A program made the position numbers and the translations under genes. Positions 1-5,451 of a stretch of DNA of 6,817 nucleotides are shown here, in pieces. The notes beneath the pieces are model-generated. The model was not told the DNA's origin. It did no database searches and saw only the letters and a list, made by a program, of their open reading frames with translations. How positions within the stretch are numbered: the first letter of the stretch is position 1; each line of letters opens with the position of its first letter. This DNA is from Selenomonadaceae bacterium (GTDB lineage Bacteria; Bacillota; Negativicutes; Selenomonadales; Selenomonadaceae), in NCBI GenBank assembly GCA_016280345.1, contig JAEEGN010000092.1, forward strand, positions 1 to 6,817, read 5' to 3'.

Positions 1-135
1 CCGCCGGAGGATCGGCCCCGCGGCGGCCTCGGCGTCTACCTGGTCCGGGAACTCGTCGACGAGCTGCGCTACGAATACCGGGACGGCCAGAACATCCTGA
101 CGCTCACGAAAAAACTCGGTCAGAAAAAAGGCTGA
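1..135 (+). CDS. C-terminal end of an RsbW/SpoIIAB-like anti-sigma ATPase (partial)
   Basis: The gene enters from the left edge already in frame 1 and ends at TGA 133-135, so only its last 44 residues are visible. They contain a short glycine motif (RGGLGVYLV) followed by an acidic helix (RELVDELRYEY) and a final beta strand (NILTLTKKL). This is how the GHKL ATPase fold ends in serine-protein kinases and anti-sigma factors of the RsbW/SpoIIAB type; the glycine motif corresponds to the G2 box of the ATP lid. Such proteins bind a sigma factor and phosphorylate a STAS-domain antagonist, and a STAS gene often lies just upstream, outside this window. A basic tail (KKLGQKKG) closes the protein. The gene converges on the glycan operon and has no evident functional tie to it. 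A histidine-kinase-like ATPase of another subgroup is possible, since the N and G1 boxes are not visible. Confidence 0.72.
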   Translation, partial: PPEDRPRGGLGVYLVRELVDELRYEYRDGQNILTLTKKLGQKKG

Positions 136-192
136 CGTGATGTAAAATATTTCAACGCTGCCGATCCCTGCCAACAGCATCTTTTGGCAAAG

Positions 193-236
193 AAAAAACC
201 GGAGAAGAAAGCCCTTGCTTTCCTCTCCGGTTTTTT
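193..236. terminator. Bidirectional Rho-independent terminator between convergent genes
   Basis: A 14-bp inverted repeat, 199-212 against 217-230, closes a 4-base loop and is flanked by six A on the left (193-198) and six T on the right (231-236). Either strand therefore gives a GC-containing hairpin followed by a U run. One position differs, 206 against 223. It is an A-C mismatch in plus-strand RNA but a G-U wobble in minus-strand RNA, so the hairpin is uninterrupted only for the long minus-strand operon that ends at 268. It probably ends both that operon and the plus-strand gene ending at 135. The rest of 136-267 holds no gene that can be supported. Confidence 0.88.
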
Positions 237-267
237 GCGCCCAAAAGCTGTCCGGTTCTCCGTTTTG

Positions 268-1377
268 TCACGTCGCCCCGTCGCCTTCGTAGTCATTGCA
301 GGCGGCGATGACAAAGGCTGTCTCGTCCTCCGTCATGCCGTTGAACATCGGCAGGCTCAGCACCTCGTCCGCCAGCCGCTCGGCAAAGGGGAAATCGCCC
401 CGCCGGTGGCCGAGCCGCGCGTAGCACGTCGCCAGATGGGGCGGGATGGGGTAGTGGATGACGGTCTCGATGCCCCGCGCCTTGAGATAACGCTGGAAGG
501 CGTCGCGGTCCCGCACCCGGACCACGAACTGATGCCAGACATGGTCGGCCCCGGGCCGGAGCGCCGGCAATGCAATCCGCGGATTCGTGATGCCTTCGAG
601 ATAACGCGCCGCGATCCGCCGGCGCTCGTCGATGAGTTCCGGCAGATGACGCAGCTTGACCCGCAGCAACGCCGCCTGAATCTCGTCGAGGCGGGAGTTC
701 ACGCCCTCGATTTCGTTACGGTATTTCACGGCGCTGCCGTAGTTGCGGAGCATCCGCAGCTTCCGCGCCAGAGCCTCGTCGTCCGTCACGATGGCGCCGG
801 CGTCACCGAAGGCGCCCAGGTTTTTCGTCGGGTAGAAGCTGAAGCAGCCGGCTTCGCCGAAGGTGCCGGTCATGGCGCCCTTAAAATGCGCCCCGTGGGA
901 CTGCGCGCAATCCTCGATGACGGCGAGGCCATGCCGTCCGGCGACAGCCCGGACGCCGTCCATATCCGCCGCCTGCCCGTAGAGGTGTACCACCAGGATG
1001 GCTCTCGTCTTCGACGTCACGACAGCCTCCAGCCGGCCCGCGTCGAGGCCGTGGCAACCGTCGGGCTCCACGAAGACCGGCGAAGCCCCGTTCTCCGTGA
1101 TGGCCAGGACGCTGGCGATATAGGTATTCGCCGGCACCAGCACCTCGTCGCCGGGGCCGATGCCCAGCGCCCGCACCGACAGCGTCAGCGCGTCAAGCCC
1201 GGAGTTCACACCGACGCAATACGGCCGCCCGACGTAGGCGGCGAATTCCCGCTCGAAGGCCTCGCCCTCTTTGCCCAGGATGTACCAGCCGGAGCGCAGG
1301 GCCCGCAGCGCCGCTGCCTCGTATTCCTCCTGCCAGAGCCGGAACTGCCGGTCCAGTACCGCCAGATCAATCCGCAT
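268..1377 (-). CDS. dTDP-3-amino-3,6-dideoxyhexose-forming PLP aminotransferase (FdtB/QdtB type)
   Basis: This 369-residue protein is a fold-type I aminotransferase of the DegT/DnrJ/EryC1/StrS sugar family, at the family's normal length. Visible motifs in order: the phosphate-binding turn GVNSGLDALT (about 56-65), VPANTYIAS (81-89), VIEDCAQSHGA (153-163) with the cofactor-binding Asp156, and FYPTKNLGAFGDAGA (181-195) with the Schiff-base Lys185. RNYGSAVKYRNEIEG followed by NSRLDEIQAA (211-236) is the block typical of enzymes that aminate C-3 of dTDP-3-keto-6-deoxyhexoses. The expected reaction is glutamate-dependent amination of the ketoisomerase product in the cytoplasm, giving dTDP-Fuc3N or dTDP-Qui3N. 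The chosen ATG at 1377 lies inside the end of the ketoisomerase gene (11-base overlap) and has a purine-rich GGGGCAGG site before it. An in-frame TTG at 1392 would add only five residues. It is the last gene before the terminator. Sequence alone does not settle the gluco or galacto product. Confidence 0.92.
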   Translation of the reverse strand: MRIDLAVLDRQFRLWQEEYEAAALRALRSGWYILGKEGEAFEREFAAYVGRPYCVGVNSGLDALTLSVRALGIGPGDEVLVPANTYIASVLAITENGASPVFVEPDGCHGLDAGRLEAVVTSKTRAILVVHLYGQAADMDGVRAVAGRHGLAVIEDCAQSHGAHFKGAMTGTFGEAGCFSFYPTKNLGAFGDAGAIVTDDEALARKLRMLRNYGSAVKYRNEIEGVNSRLDEIQAALLRVKLRHLPELIDERRRIAARYLEGITNPRIALPALRPGADHVWHQFVVRVRDRDAFQRYLKARGIETVIHYPIPPHLATCYARLGHRRGDFPFAERLADEVLSLPMFNGMTEDETAFVIAACNDYEGDGAT

Positions 1378-1777
1378 GATCCTGCCCCGCAATCTTCAGG
1401 AATTCGTCGTAATCCCGGATATAGTCCTTCTCGTCGTAAGGTTCCGACGCCAATACCAAAAGCACCGCGTCGGGGGAGAAATCGAACATCTCTCGCCACA
1501 TGTTGTTGGCGACGTAAAGACCCTCGTAAGGCTTCTCCAGGTTCACAACCTTCTTCTCCCGGCCGTTGTCGAGGCGGATCTTGCATTTCCCGTGGATGCA
1601 GACCAGGATCTGCTCCAGGGACTTATGAGCGTGGTTGCCCCGCACGACGCCCGCCTTCGTGTCGTACATATAGTAGACGCGCTTCACGCGGAACGGGATA
1701 TCGTTGAACTCCTCCAGCGCCACCAGCATACCCCGCTCGTCACCGTGGGGCTGGAACATATATTTTACAACCTGCAA
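1367..1777 (-). CDS. dTDP-4-oxo-6-deoxyglucose 3,4-ketoisomerase (FdtA/QdtA family cupin)
   Basis: From the TTG at 1777 this is a 136-residue single-domain cupin, the usual size for FdtA/QdtA. The family signature is dense: HGDERGMLVALEE (11-23), IPFRVKRVYYMYDT (27-40), RGNHAHK (46-52), a GKCKIRLDNG strand pair (63-72), MWREMFDFS (93-101) and the C-terminal YDEKDYIRDYDEF (114-126). His49 and His51 of the NHAH motif match the catalytic histidine pair of characterised FdtA. The enzyme moves the keto group of dTDP-4-keto-6-deoxyglucose to C-3, making the substrate for the aminotransferase encoded next. Start choice: a GGGAGG site sits 8 bases before TTG 1777. GTG 1801 lies upstream of that site, and ATG 1759 is too far from it. 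Residue 15 is Arg and residue 95 is Arg, a mixed pattern at positions reported to steer product stereochemistry, so FdtA and QdtA cannot be told apart here. Confidence 0.91.
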   Translation of the reverse strand: MQVVKYMFQPHGDERGMLVALEEFNDIPFRVKRVYYMYDTKAGVVRGNHAHKSLEQILVCIHGKCKIRLDNGREKKVVNLEKPYEGLYVANNMWREMFDFSPDAVLLVLASEPYDEKDYIRDYDEFLKIAGQDHAD

Positions 1778-1786
1778 AAAATCGCA

Positions 1787-1792
1787 CCTCCC
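1787..1792 (-). promoter_or_regulatory. Ribosome binding site selecting a TTG start for the ketoisomerase
   Basis: GGGAGG on the minus strand lies 8 bases before TTG 1777. It falls inside the longer open frame that begins at GTG 1801, which argues against that GTG as the start. The next in-frame ATG (1759) is 26 bases from the site, beyond normal spacing. Confidence 0.65.
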
Positions 1793-1808
1793 GCTTTCCA
1801 CGCTCGCG

Positions 1809-2750
1809 TCATGCGAGCCGCAGCCGGTAGAAATCGTGGACGACGGCCCGGGCCCCGAAGCCCTCCTTCTGGGTGACGAGCCCCTCGTTCAGGTATTGGC
1901 CCTCCTGTTCGGTAGAGATCCCGAAATCGAAATACTGCCGGTCCGCGTACACTTCGGTAATCAAATGGTCGATGACCCGGTCCAGCGCCCCGGCGGCCCG
2001 GCCCTCATCCGAATTCGCCATGTACTGCGTGTGGACGACGCCGCCGTTTTCAAAAATCACGGTGCCCGCCGCCAGCCGCCCGTCCAGCTCGCCCACGTAG
2101 AGACGGATGTTCCGGGGGAACCGCTCCGCCAAAAGCGCCAGCTCCGCCCCGGTATGGACGGCCTTCGTCTGATGGTACTTCTGCAGCACCTCGTTTTCCA
2201 GCGCGATGAAGGCGTCGTAATCGTGGCTCTCGCGGACCGCGACGCCGTTCTTCTTCCCCCTGGCGACCATCCAGGCGCGCCCCTTGAAGTACTTATAGCG
2301 TTCCGGCAGCCAGATGGCCGAGGAAAGATCCCGCCGGATGAGTTCGGCACCGCTGCGGTACAGGGCGTAGCGGTCCTCCTCCGCCGGGTAGGCGGCGTAG
2401 ATATGGGGCAGGCACTTGTAGATGAGCTCGGTGCCGCCGTGTTCCGCGAGATACTCCTTCAACGCCGCCACGATTTCCAGCATCAGGGCGGCGGTCATTC
2501 GCGACCCGGTCAGGAAGCCGCCGAAGGTCAGCCCGCCGTGGGAAACGACGGTTTCCCCGTGCCGGGAGGCGGGCAGGAGCGCCACCAGCCGGTCTTTCTC
2601 ATCGAAAAAGAGCAGGGAAGCGTCCTCAAACCGATCCTGATGGTACTCCATATAGCCGCGCTGGAAGAAGAAATGCGCGTTCTTCGCGGCGGCGGCGAAG
2701 GCGTCCCAGGCGGCGCGGTACTCCGGCGCGTAGGGCTTGATCCCGATCAT
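1809..2750 (-). CDS. FemAB-like GNAT acyltransferase of a glycan cluster
   Basis: A 313-residue protein resembling the FemAB-like GNAT group (the Acetyltransf_6 type of double-GNAT fold) often found in polysaccharide loci. Supporting features: the N-terminal region HFFFQRGYMEYHQDRF followed by FFDEKDRLVALLPAS (about 26-62), a hydrophobic GGLTFGGFL turn (72-80), and a second GNAT-like half whose strand IRLYVGELDGRLAAGTVIF (215-233) precedes QYMANSDEGRAAGALDRVID (242-261). The tail FDFGISTEQEG, QYLNEGLVTQKEGFGARA and VVHDFYRL (275-310) is the most diagnostic part. Members transfer acyl or aminoacyl groups to amines; FemX/FemA use aminoacyl-tRNA and many others have no assigned donor. Start ATG 2750 follows GAGGACAGGTGACGCC, overlapping the previous stop codon, with only 4 bases between genes. 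The frame stays open further upstream, but that extension is antisense-like low-complexity sequence inside the neighbouring gene. The substrate is unknown; the amino sugar or the assembled glycan is a reasonable guess. Confidence 0.75.
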   Translation of the reverse strand: MIGIKPYAPEYRAAWDAFAAAAKNAHFFFQRGYMEYHQDRFEDASLLFFDEKDRLVALLPASRHGETVVSHGGLTFGGFLTGSRMTAALMLEIVAALKEYLAEHGGTELIYKCLPHIYAAYPAEEDRYALYRSGAELIRRDLSSAIWLPERYKYFKGRAWMVARGKKNGVAVRESHDYDAFIALENEVLQKYHQTKAVHTGAELALLAERFPRNIRLYVGELDGRLAAGTVIFENGGVVHTQYMANSDEGRAAGALDRVIDHLITEVYADRQYFDFGISTEQEGQYLNEGLVTQKEGFGARAVVHDFYRLRLA

Positions 2751-2754
2751 GGCG

Positions 2755-3678
2755 TCACCTGTCCTCCGCTTCGGCGTAGCCGACGCCGGAAGCGCCCATG
2801 CCGTTGCCGTTGTAGAAAAGATACAGCTTATCCTTGTAGCGTACCTGCACCGGATAGCAGGCCATTTCCGCGTCCCAGCCGGTCGCCGATTTCCCCAGTT
2901 GCGCCTTATCGTCCCCGTCAAGGCGCGTCCAGTGTGCGCCATCCTCTGACCGGGCATAGCCGATCACGTACTCCTTGGTGACGAAGTCCCGGGTGTAGAA
3001 CATCTCGTAGCCGCCGTCCTGCCGTGGATAGACCTTGGGGCGACCGATGCGGTATTCCTGCGGTGCGGTCGTCACGCAGCGGCAGTCGTCCACCGCCGGG
3101 ATATGCGTCCCGTCCGCCGAAAAGGTGTACCAGATGTCATAGACGGGGTAGGGAATACCGTTGATGACCTTCCAGCCATCGATGATGGCGTAGTAGATCC
3201 GGTAGCCGTTCCGTTCCCGCAGCACCGTATGAATACAGCGACCGTAGCGACCCGTATCCGAACGGTCCATGACCGGCGCCTGGGAGCAGCGGCGGAAATG
3301 ACGGCCGCCGTCATCGCTGACCGCCAGGCCGGAAAAGGCGCAGAACTTGACGTTGGCGACGTGCTGAAAGCCAACGTAGTACAGGCGGAGCTGCCCTCCG
3401 TCCCCGATGATATCCCCGAGGATAACGCCGTTGTCGTCGAAGCAGCCGGGCGCGCCCACGTCCAGCGCCGGCTCGTCATAGACGGCGACGATCTCGCGGG
3501 GGTTGTCGGCGGCGACGTCAATCCAGGCGATGCGGCTCACCCCGTCGGCGTCCCGGATGCCGCCCCAGAGACGGATGATATCTCCCATGCGCCGGGCGTG
3601 GGGCGTCATGAAGCCGGTCACGTCCCAGCCGTGTTTTCCCTCCGGGCAGAAAATCAGGCCCTTCTTTTCCCATTTCAT
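2755..3678 (-). CDS. Five-bladed beta-propeller protein (GH32/43/68-like), function unknown
   Basis: This 307-residue protein looks like a five-bladed beta-propeller of the GH32/43/62/68 type, in a version common in O-antigen-like gene clusters. Repeated blade elements are visible: DIIRLWGGIRDADG (33-46), the turn GAPGCFDDNGVILGDI (75-90), LRLYYVGFQ (97-105), GLAVSDDGGRHF (117-128), YRIYYAIIDGWK (159-170), YDIWYTFSADGTH (180-192), GRPKVYP (212-218), YEMFYTRDF (224-232), YVIGYARSEDGAHWTRLD (237-254), and a final WDAEMACYP plus LYLFYNGNGMGASGVGYA (268-302). There is no signal peptide or membrane segment, so it should be cytoplasmic, unusual for a secreted-type hydrolase fold. No hydrolytic reaction is assigned here. 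The start ATG 3678 follows GAGG at 10 bases, and an in-frame stop five codons upstream excludes a longer protein. It lies 12 bases after the acyltransferase gene and 4 before the FemAB-like gene, which implies a role in the same product. Confidence 0.72.
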   Translation of the reverse strand: MKWEKKGLIFCPEGKHGWDVTGFMTPHARRMGDIIRLWGGIRDADGVSRIAWIDVAADNPREIVAVYDEPALDVGAPGCFDDNGVILGDIIGDGGQLRLYYVGFQHVANVKFCAFSGLAVSDDGGRHFRRCSQAPVMDRSDTGRYGRCIHTVLRERNGYRIYYAIIDGWKVINGIPYPVYDIWYTFSADGTHIPAVDDCRCVTTAPQEYRIGRPKVYPRQDGGYEMFYTRDFVTKEYVIGYARSEDGAHWTRLDGDDKAQLGKSATGWDAEMACYPVQVRYKDKLYLFYNGNGMGASGVGYAEAEDR

Positions 3679-3690
3679 GCCATCAAGTCC

Positions 3691-4380
3691 TCATATCCCG
3701 AAAACGATCTTGCTGGAGAGCTTTTCCGCCTTGAGCGGCGGCACGCGGTAAATCTGCCCCGGCGCGGTGTCTTTCATCAGCGCCACCCCGCCGCCGATGA
3801 AGCAGTTTTCCGCCACGGTGACGTTATCGCCCAGGGCGCTGTTGATGCCCAGGAAGCAGTAGGGGCCGATATGGCAGTACCCCGACACCGCCACATGGGA
3901 GGACAGGAACACGTGATTCTCAATGACGGAACGATGGCCGATATGGTTGCCGCTCCACAGGACCACGTCATCGCCAATCGTCACGTTCCGCTGCAGGACG
4001 TTGTGCTCCAGGATGAAGCAGTTGTCACCGACACGCACGTTGCTGCCGATGAAGGCCCGGGAACTGATATAGGAGACGAGGGAATAGCCCATCGCCTTCA
4101 TGGTCTCGTAAAGGCGGGCCCGATCGTGATTCAGCCGGCCGTAAGCCATGGCGACGAAGGCTTTGTACCGCGCCGACGGATAGCGTTCCGGCAGATCCTC
4201 CAGCGACAACACCGGACGGCCGTCGATTTCCTTCAGATCGGGACGCTTTTCCAAAAACGCCCCCTCCGCCGCGAAAGCGCTGACCGTATAGGGGGAGTCA
4301 AAAGCGAAATAATCGGCCGCCAGTTCTGCTGTTTCCCCAATTCCAACTATTACGATATCATGTTCTTTTTCCTGCTTCAT
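3691..4380 (-). CDS. PglD/NeuD-like left-handed beta-helix sugar N-acyltransferase
   Basis: A 229-residue two-domain protein of the PglD/NeuD/FdtC-like acyltransferase family. The N-terminal part has a small Rossmann-like nucleotide-sugar domain (IVIVGIGETAELAADYF, 9-25) and EIDGRPVLSLEDL (51-63). From about residue 105 come imperfect hexapeptide turns that build the beta-helix: AFIGSNVRVGDNCFI, NVTIGDDVVLW, GNHIGHRSVIENHVFLSSHVAV, CHIGPYCFLG, NVTVAENCFIGGG. His146 and His149 in NHIGHR lie where the family places its active-site histidine. The family acylates the free amine of UDP- or dTDP-amino-sugars; here the likely acceptor is the dTDP-3-amino-3,6-dideoxyhexose made by the last two genes. 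The ATG at 4380 overlaps the stop of the ACP gene (ATGA) and has GGGGAAACAACC before it. A further in-frame ATG upstream (4431) lies inside the ACP gene and adds 17 residues without homology. The donor may be acetyl-CoA or, given the ACP, an acyl-ACP. Confidence 0.87.
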   Translation of the reverse strand: MKQEKEHDIVIVGIGETAELAADYFAFDSPYTVSAFAAEGAFLEKRPDLKEIDGRPVLSLEDLPERYPSARYKAFVAMAYGRLNHDRARLYETMKAMGYSLVSYISSRAFIGSNVRVGDNCFILEHNVLQRNVTIGDDVVLWSGNHIGHRSVIENHVFLSSHVAVSGYCHIGPYCFLGINSALGDNVTVAENCFIGGGVALMKDTAPGQIYRVPPLKAEKLSSKIVFGI

Positions 4381-4607
4381 GGTTGTTTCCCCGCTGCGAC
4401 AAGCCGCAATAAATCGCCTACGGTCCGGCATTTCACAATCTCTTTCACCGGCACCACCACGTCGTAGATTTCATCGATGGCCGCCATGACCGCCATCGCC
4501 GCCAGCGAATCCCAATCCTCTTCCGTTATGGCACGATTATCCGTTATCGTATCTATAGGAATATCGAATATTTCGGCCAGTCGTGCGAAAAATTCCGTCG
4601 TCTCCAA
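4377..4607 (-). CDS. Dedicated acyl carrier protein
   Basis: A 76-residue acidic four-helix acyl carrier protein. The 4'-phosphopantetheine attachment motif DWDSLAAM is intact, with modified Ser34. It is preceded by the helix I/loop (FFARLAEIFDIPIDTITDNRAITEE) and followed by recognition helix II (AVMAAIDEIYDV) and a helix III/IV tail (TVGDLLRLVA). Length and layout are normal for a discrete type II carrier. It is encoded inside a sugar operon rather than beside fab genes, two genes after a KAS III and translationally coupled (ATGA) to a beta-helix acyltransferase. It therefore probably carries a specialised acyl group rather than serving bulk fatty acid synthesis. The start is TTG 4607, supported by GGGAGG with 7-base spacing; no ATG or GTG is placed suitably. 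Base composition around it is somewhat less GC-rich than in its neighbours, by eye. A D-alanyl-carrier-like role is an alternative, but no adenylation enzyme is nearby. Confidence 0.9.
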   Translation of the reverse strand: METTEFFARLAEIFDIPIDTITDNRAITEEDWDSLAAMAVMAAIDEIYDVVVPVKEIVKCRTVGDLLRLVAAGKQP

Positions 4608-4614
4608 AAGAATG

Positions 4615-4620
4615 CCTCCC
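4615..4620 (-). promoter_or_regulatory. Ribosome binding site for the TTG-started ACP gene
   Basis: GGGAGG on the minus strand lies 7 bases before TTG 4607, within the 34-base gap after the methyltransferase stop. It is what decides the non-AUG start, since an in-frame ATT at 4613 is far too close to it. Confidence 0.65.
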
Positions 4621-4641
4621 TGTTTCGAATGGCTGCCGGGA

Positions 4642-5439
4642 TCAGATCACCCAATATGAACGATCGGGCAGGATGCGCGACCGCTTCATCCGAACCTGGT
4701 TCAGCTGCGCCAGCTCCTTCAGAGCGACGGTTTCCCCGGGATAATCGGCATCGTTCAGTTCGTCAAACACGATGACGCTGCCCTTGACGCAGTTTTTCAG
4801 CACGTTTTCCAGACAGACCTTTGTCGGCTCGTAGAGCGCCAGATCGAAATACGCCAGAGCGACGACGGTTTCCGGGTGCTCCGCAAAATACCGGGGCACC
4901 GTTTCGGTGACGTCCCCCTTGACGAACGTCATCTTCTTGATGTTGTACATGGCGTTTTCGTCTTCATGGTACTGGGCCAGCGCGTTCAGGTACGCACAGT
5001 AATCCTCGGACACGGCGTAGCCGCCGCCCTTGATGATGTCCGATCGCTTGTCCGCGTCCCCGATGGAGCTTTCCGGATAGCCTTCGAAGGTATCGAAGCC
5101 CACCAGCCGCCGGGCGTGGTTGTACGGCTCATGGATGGCCCGCAGGTTCTCCATGACGATGGCGTCCTGTCCCCACCAGAGGCCGAATATCATGATTTTC
5201 CCCGGAACGTCCAGAATTTTCCGGTACATCTCGTCCAGGAAAAAGATCTTCGCCAGCGCGGAGCTGCGGATGTAGAGCCCCATATTGGTCAACAGATGCT
5301 CGTCGGGCAGGGGGCGGCGACGGAACAGGTCCAGCAGGTTCTTGCGGACGGCCTTCTTCCGCTCATCCGTTTTGGAGTGAAGCGCGTATCCTTCGCCCAC
5401 CGTTTCCGTCGCATCTTTCTTCGATGTCAAATCGCTCAT
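4642..5439 (-). CDS. TylF/MycF-like SAM-dependent O-methyltransferase
   Basis: A 265-residue protein of the TylF/MycF/NovP methyltransferase family, in the variant found in surface-polysaccharide and glycosylation loci. Visible blocks: KIMIFGLWWGQDA (81-93), the SAM-binding loop; IHEPYNHARRLVGFDTFEGYP (102-121), the family's FDTFEGFP-type motif; VKGDVTETVPRYFAEHPE (173-190); AYFDLALYEPTK (196-207); and VIVFDELND followed by PGETVALKEL (222-243). Characterised relatives methylate sugar hydroxyls in macrolide or aminocoumarin pathways using a metal; here a deoxysugar or its acyl group is a plausible target. Two positions look unusual: motif I has Ile where an acidic residue is common before FG, and the DxD-like position before LYEPT reads DLA, lacking the second Asp. 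The consequence is unknown. The start ATG 5439 follows a perfect AGGAGG, and the upstream KAS III stop TAG sits inside that site. The 34-base gap to the ACP gene contains only the ACP ribosome site. Confidence 0.82.
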   Translation of the reverse strand: MSDLTSKKDATETVGEGYALHSKTDERKKAVRKNLLDLFRRRPLPDEHLLTNMGLYIRSSALAKIFFLDEMYRKILDVPGKIMIFGLWWGQDAIVMENLRAIHEPYNHARRLVGFDTFEGYPESSIGDADKRSDIIKGGGYAVSEDYCAYLNALAQYHEDENAMYNIKKMTFVKGDVTETVPRYFAEHPETVVALAYFDLALYEPTKVCLENVLKNCVKGSVIVFDELNDADYPGETVALKELAQLNQVRMKRSRILPDRSYWVI

Positions 5440-5445
5440 GGTTTT

Positions 5446-5451
5446 CCTCCT
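5446..5451 (-). promoter_or_regulatory. Consensus AGGAGG ribosome binding site overlapping the KAS III stop codon
   Basis: AGGAGG on the minus strand lies 6 bases before ATG 5439. Its first two bases belong to the TAG stop of the KAS III gene (5450-5452). This makes termination of one gene and initiation of the next adjacent, consistent with coupled expression. Confidence 0.75.

Noticed and set aside
169..189. Short inverted repeat (TGCCAA / TTGGCA) before the terminator
   Set aside because: Only 6 bp with a 9-base loop and no U run; too weak to call a regulatory element or a second terminator.
120..314. Small minus-strand open frame of 64 codons at the terminator
   Set aside because: It runs through the terminator hairpin and into the end of the aminotransferase gene, with no ribosome site and no homology.
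184..1707. Plus-strand open frame of 507 codons
   Set aside because: It is antisense to the aminotransferase and ketoisomerase genes, begins inside the terminator hairpin, has an Arg/Pro/Val-rich composition with no family motif, and results from the high GC content keeping the opposite strand open.
1778..1801. GTG 1801 as the start of the ketoisomerase
   Set aside because: The GGGAGG ribosome site would lie inside the coding region, and the added residues do not match FdtA-type N-termini.
2751..2957. 69-residue N-terminal extension of the FemAB-like protein
   Set aside because: It lies within the propeller gene in another frame and is Arg-rich filler; ATG 2750 has a good ribosome site and begins the domain.
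1704..2981. Plus-strand open frame of 425 codons
   Set aside because: It is antisense to the FemAB-like gene, shows no recognisable domain, and the minus strand carries clear family motifs over the same bases.
4381..4431. 17-residue N-terminal extension of the beta-helix acyltransferase
   Set aside because: It lies within the ACP gene and does not resemble the family's N-terminus; ATG 4380 overlaps the ACP stop in the usual ATGA form.
3103..4467. Plus-strand open frame of 454 codons
   Set aside because: It spans the antisense of three well-supported minus-strand genes and has no motifs or ribosome site; a GC-rich shadow.
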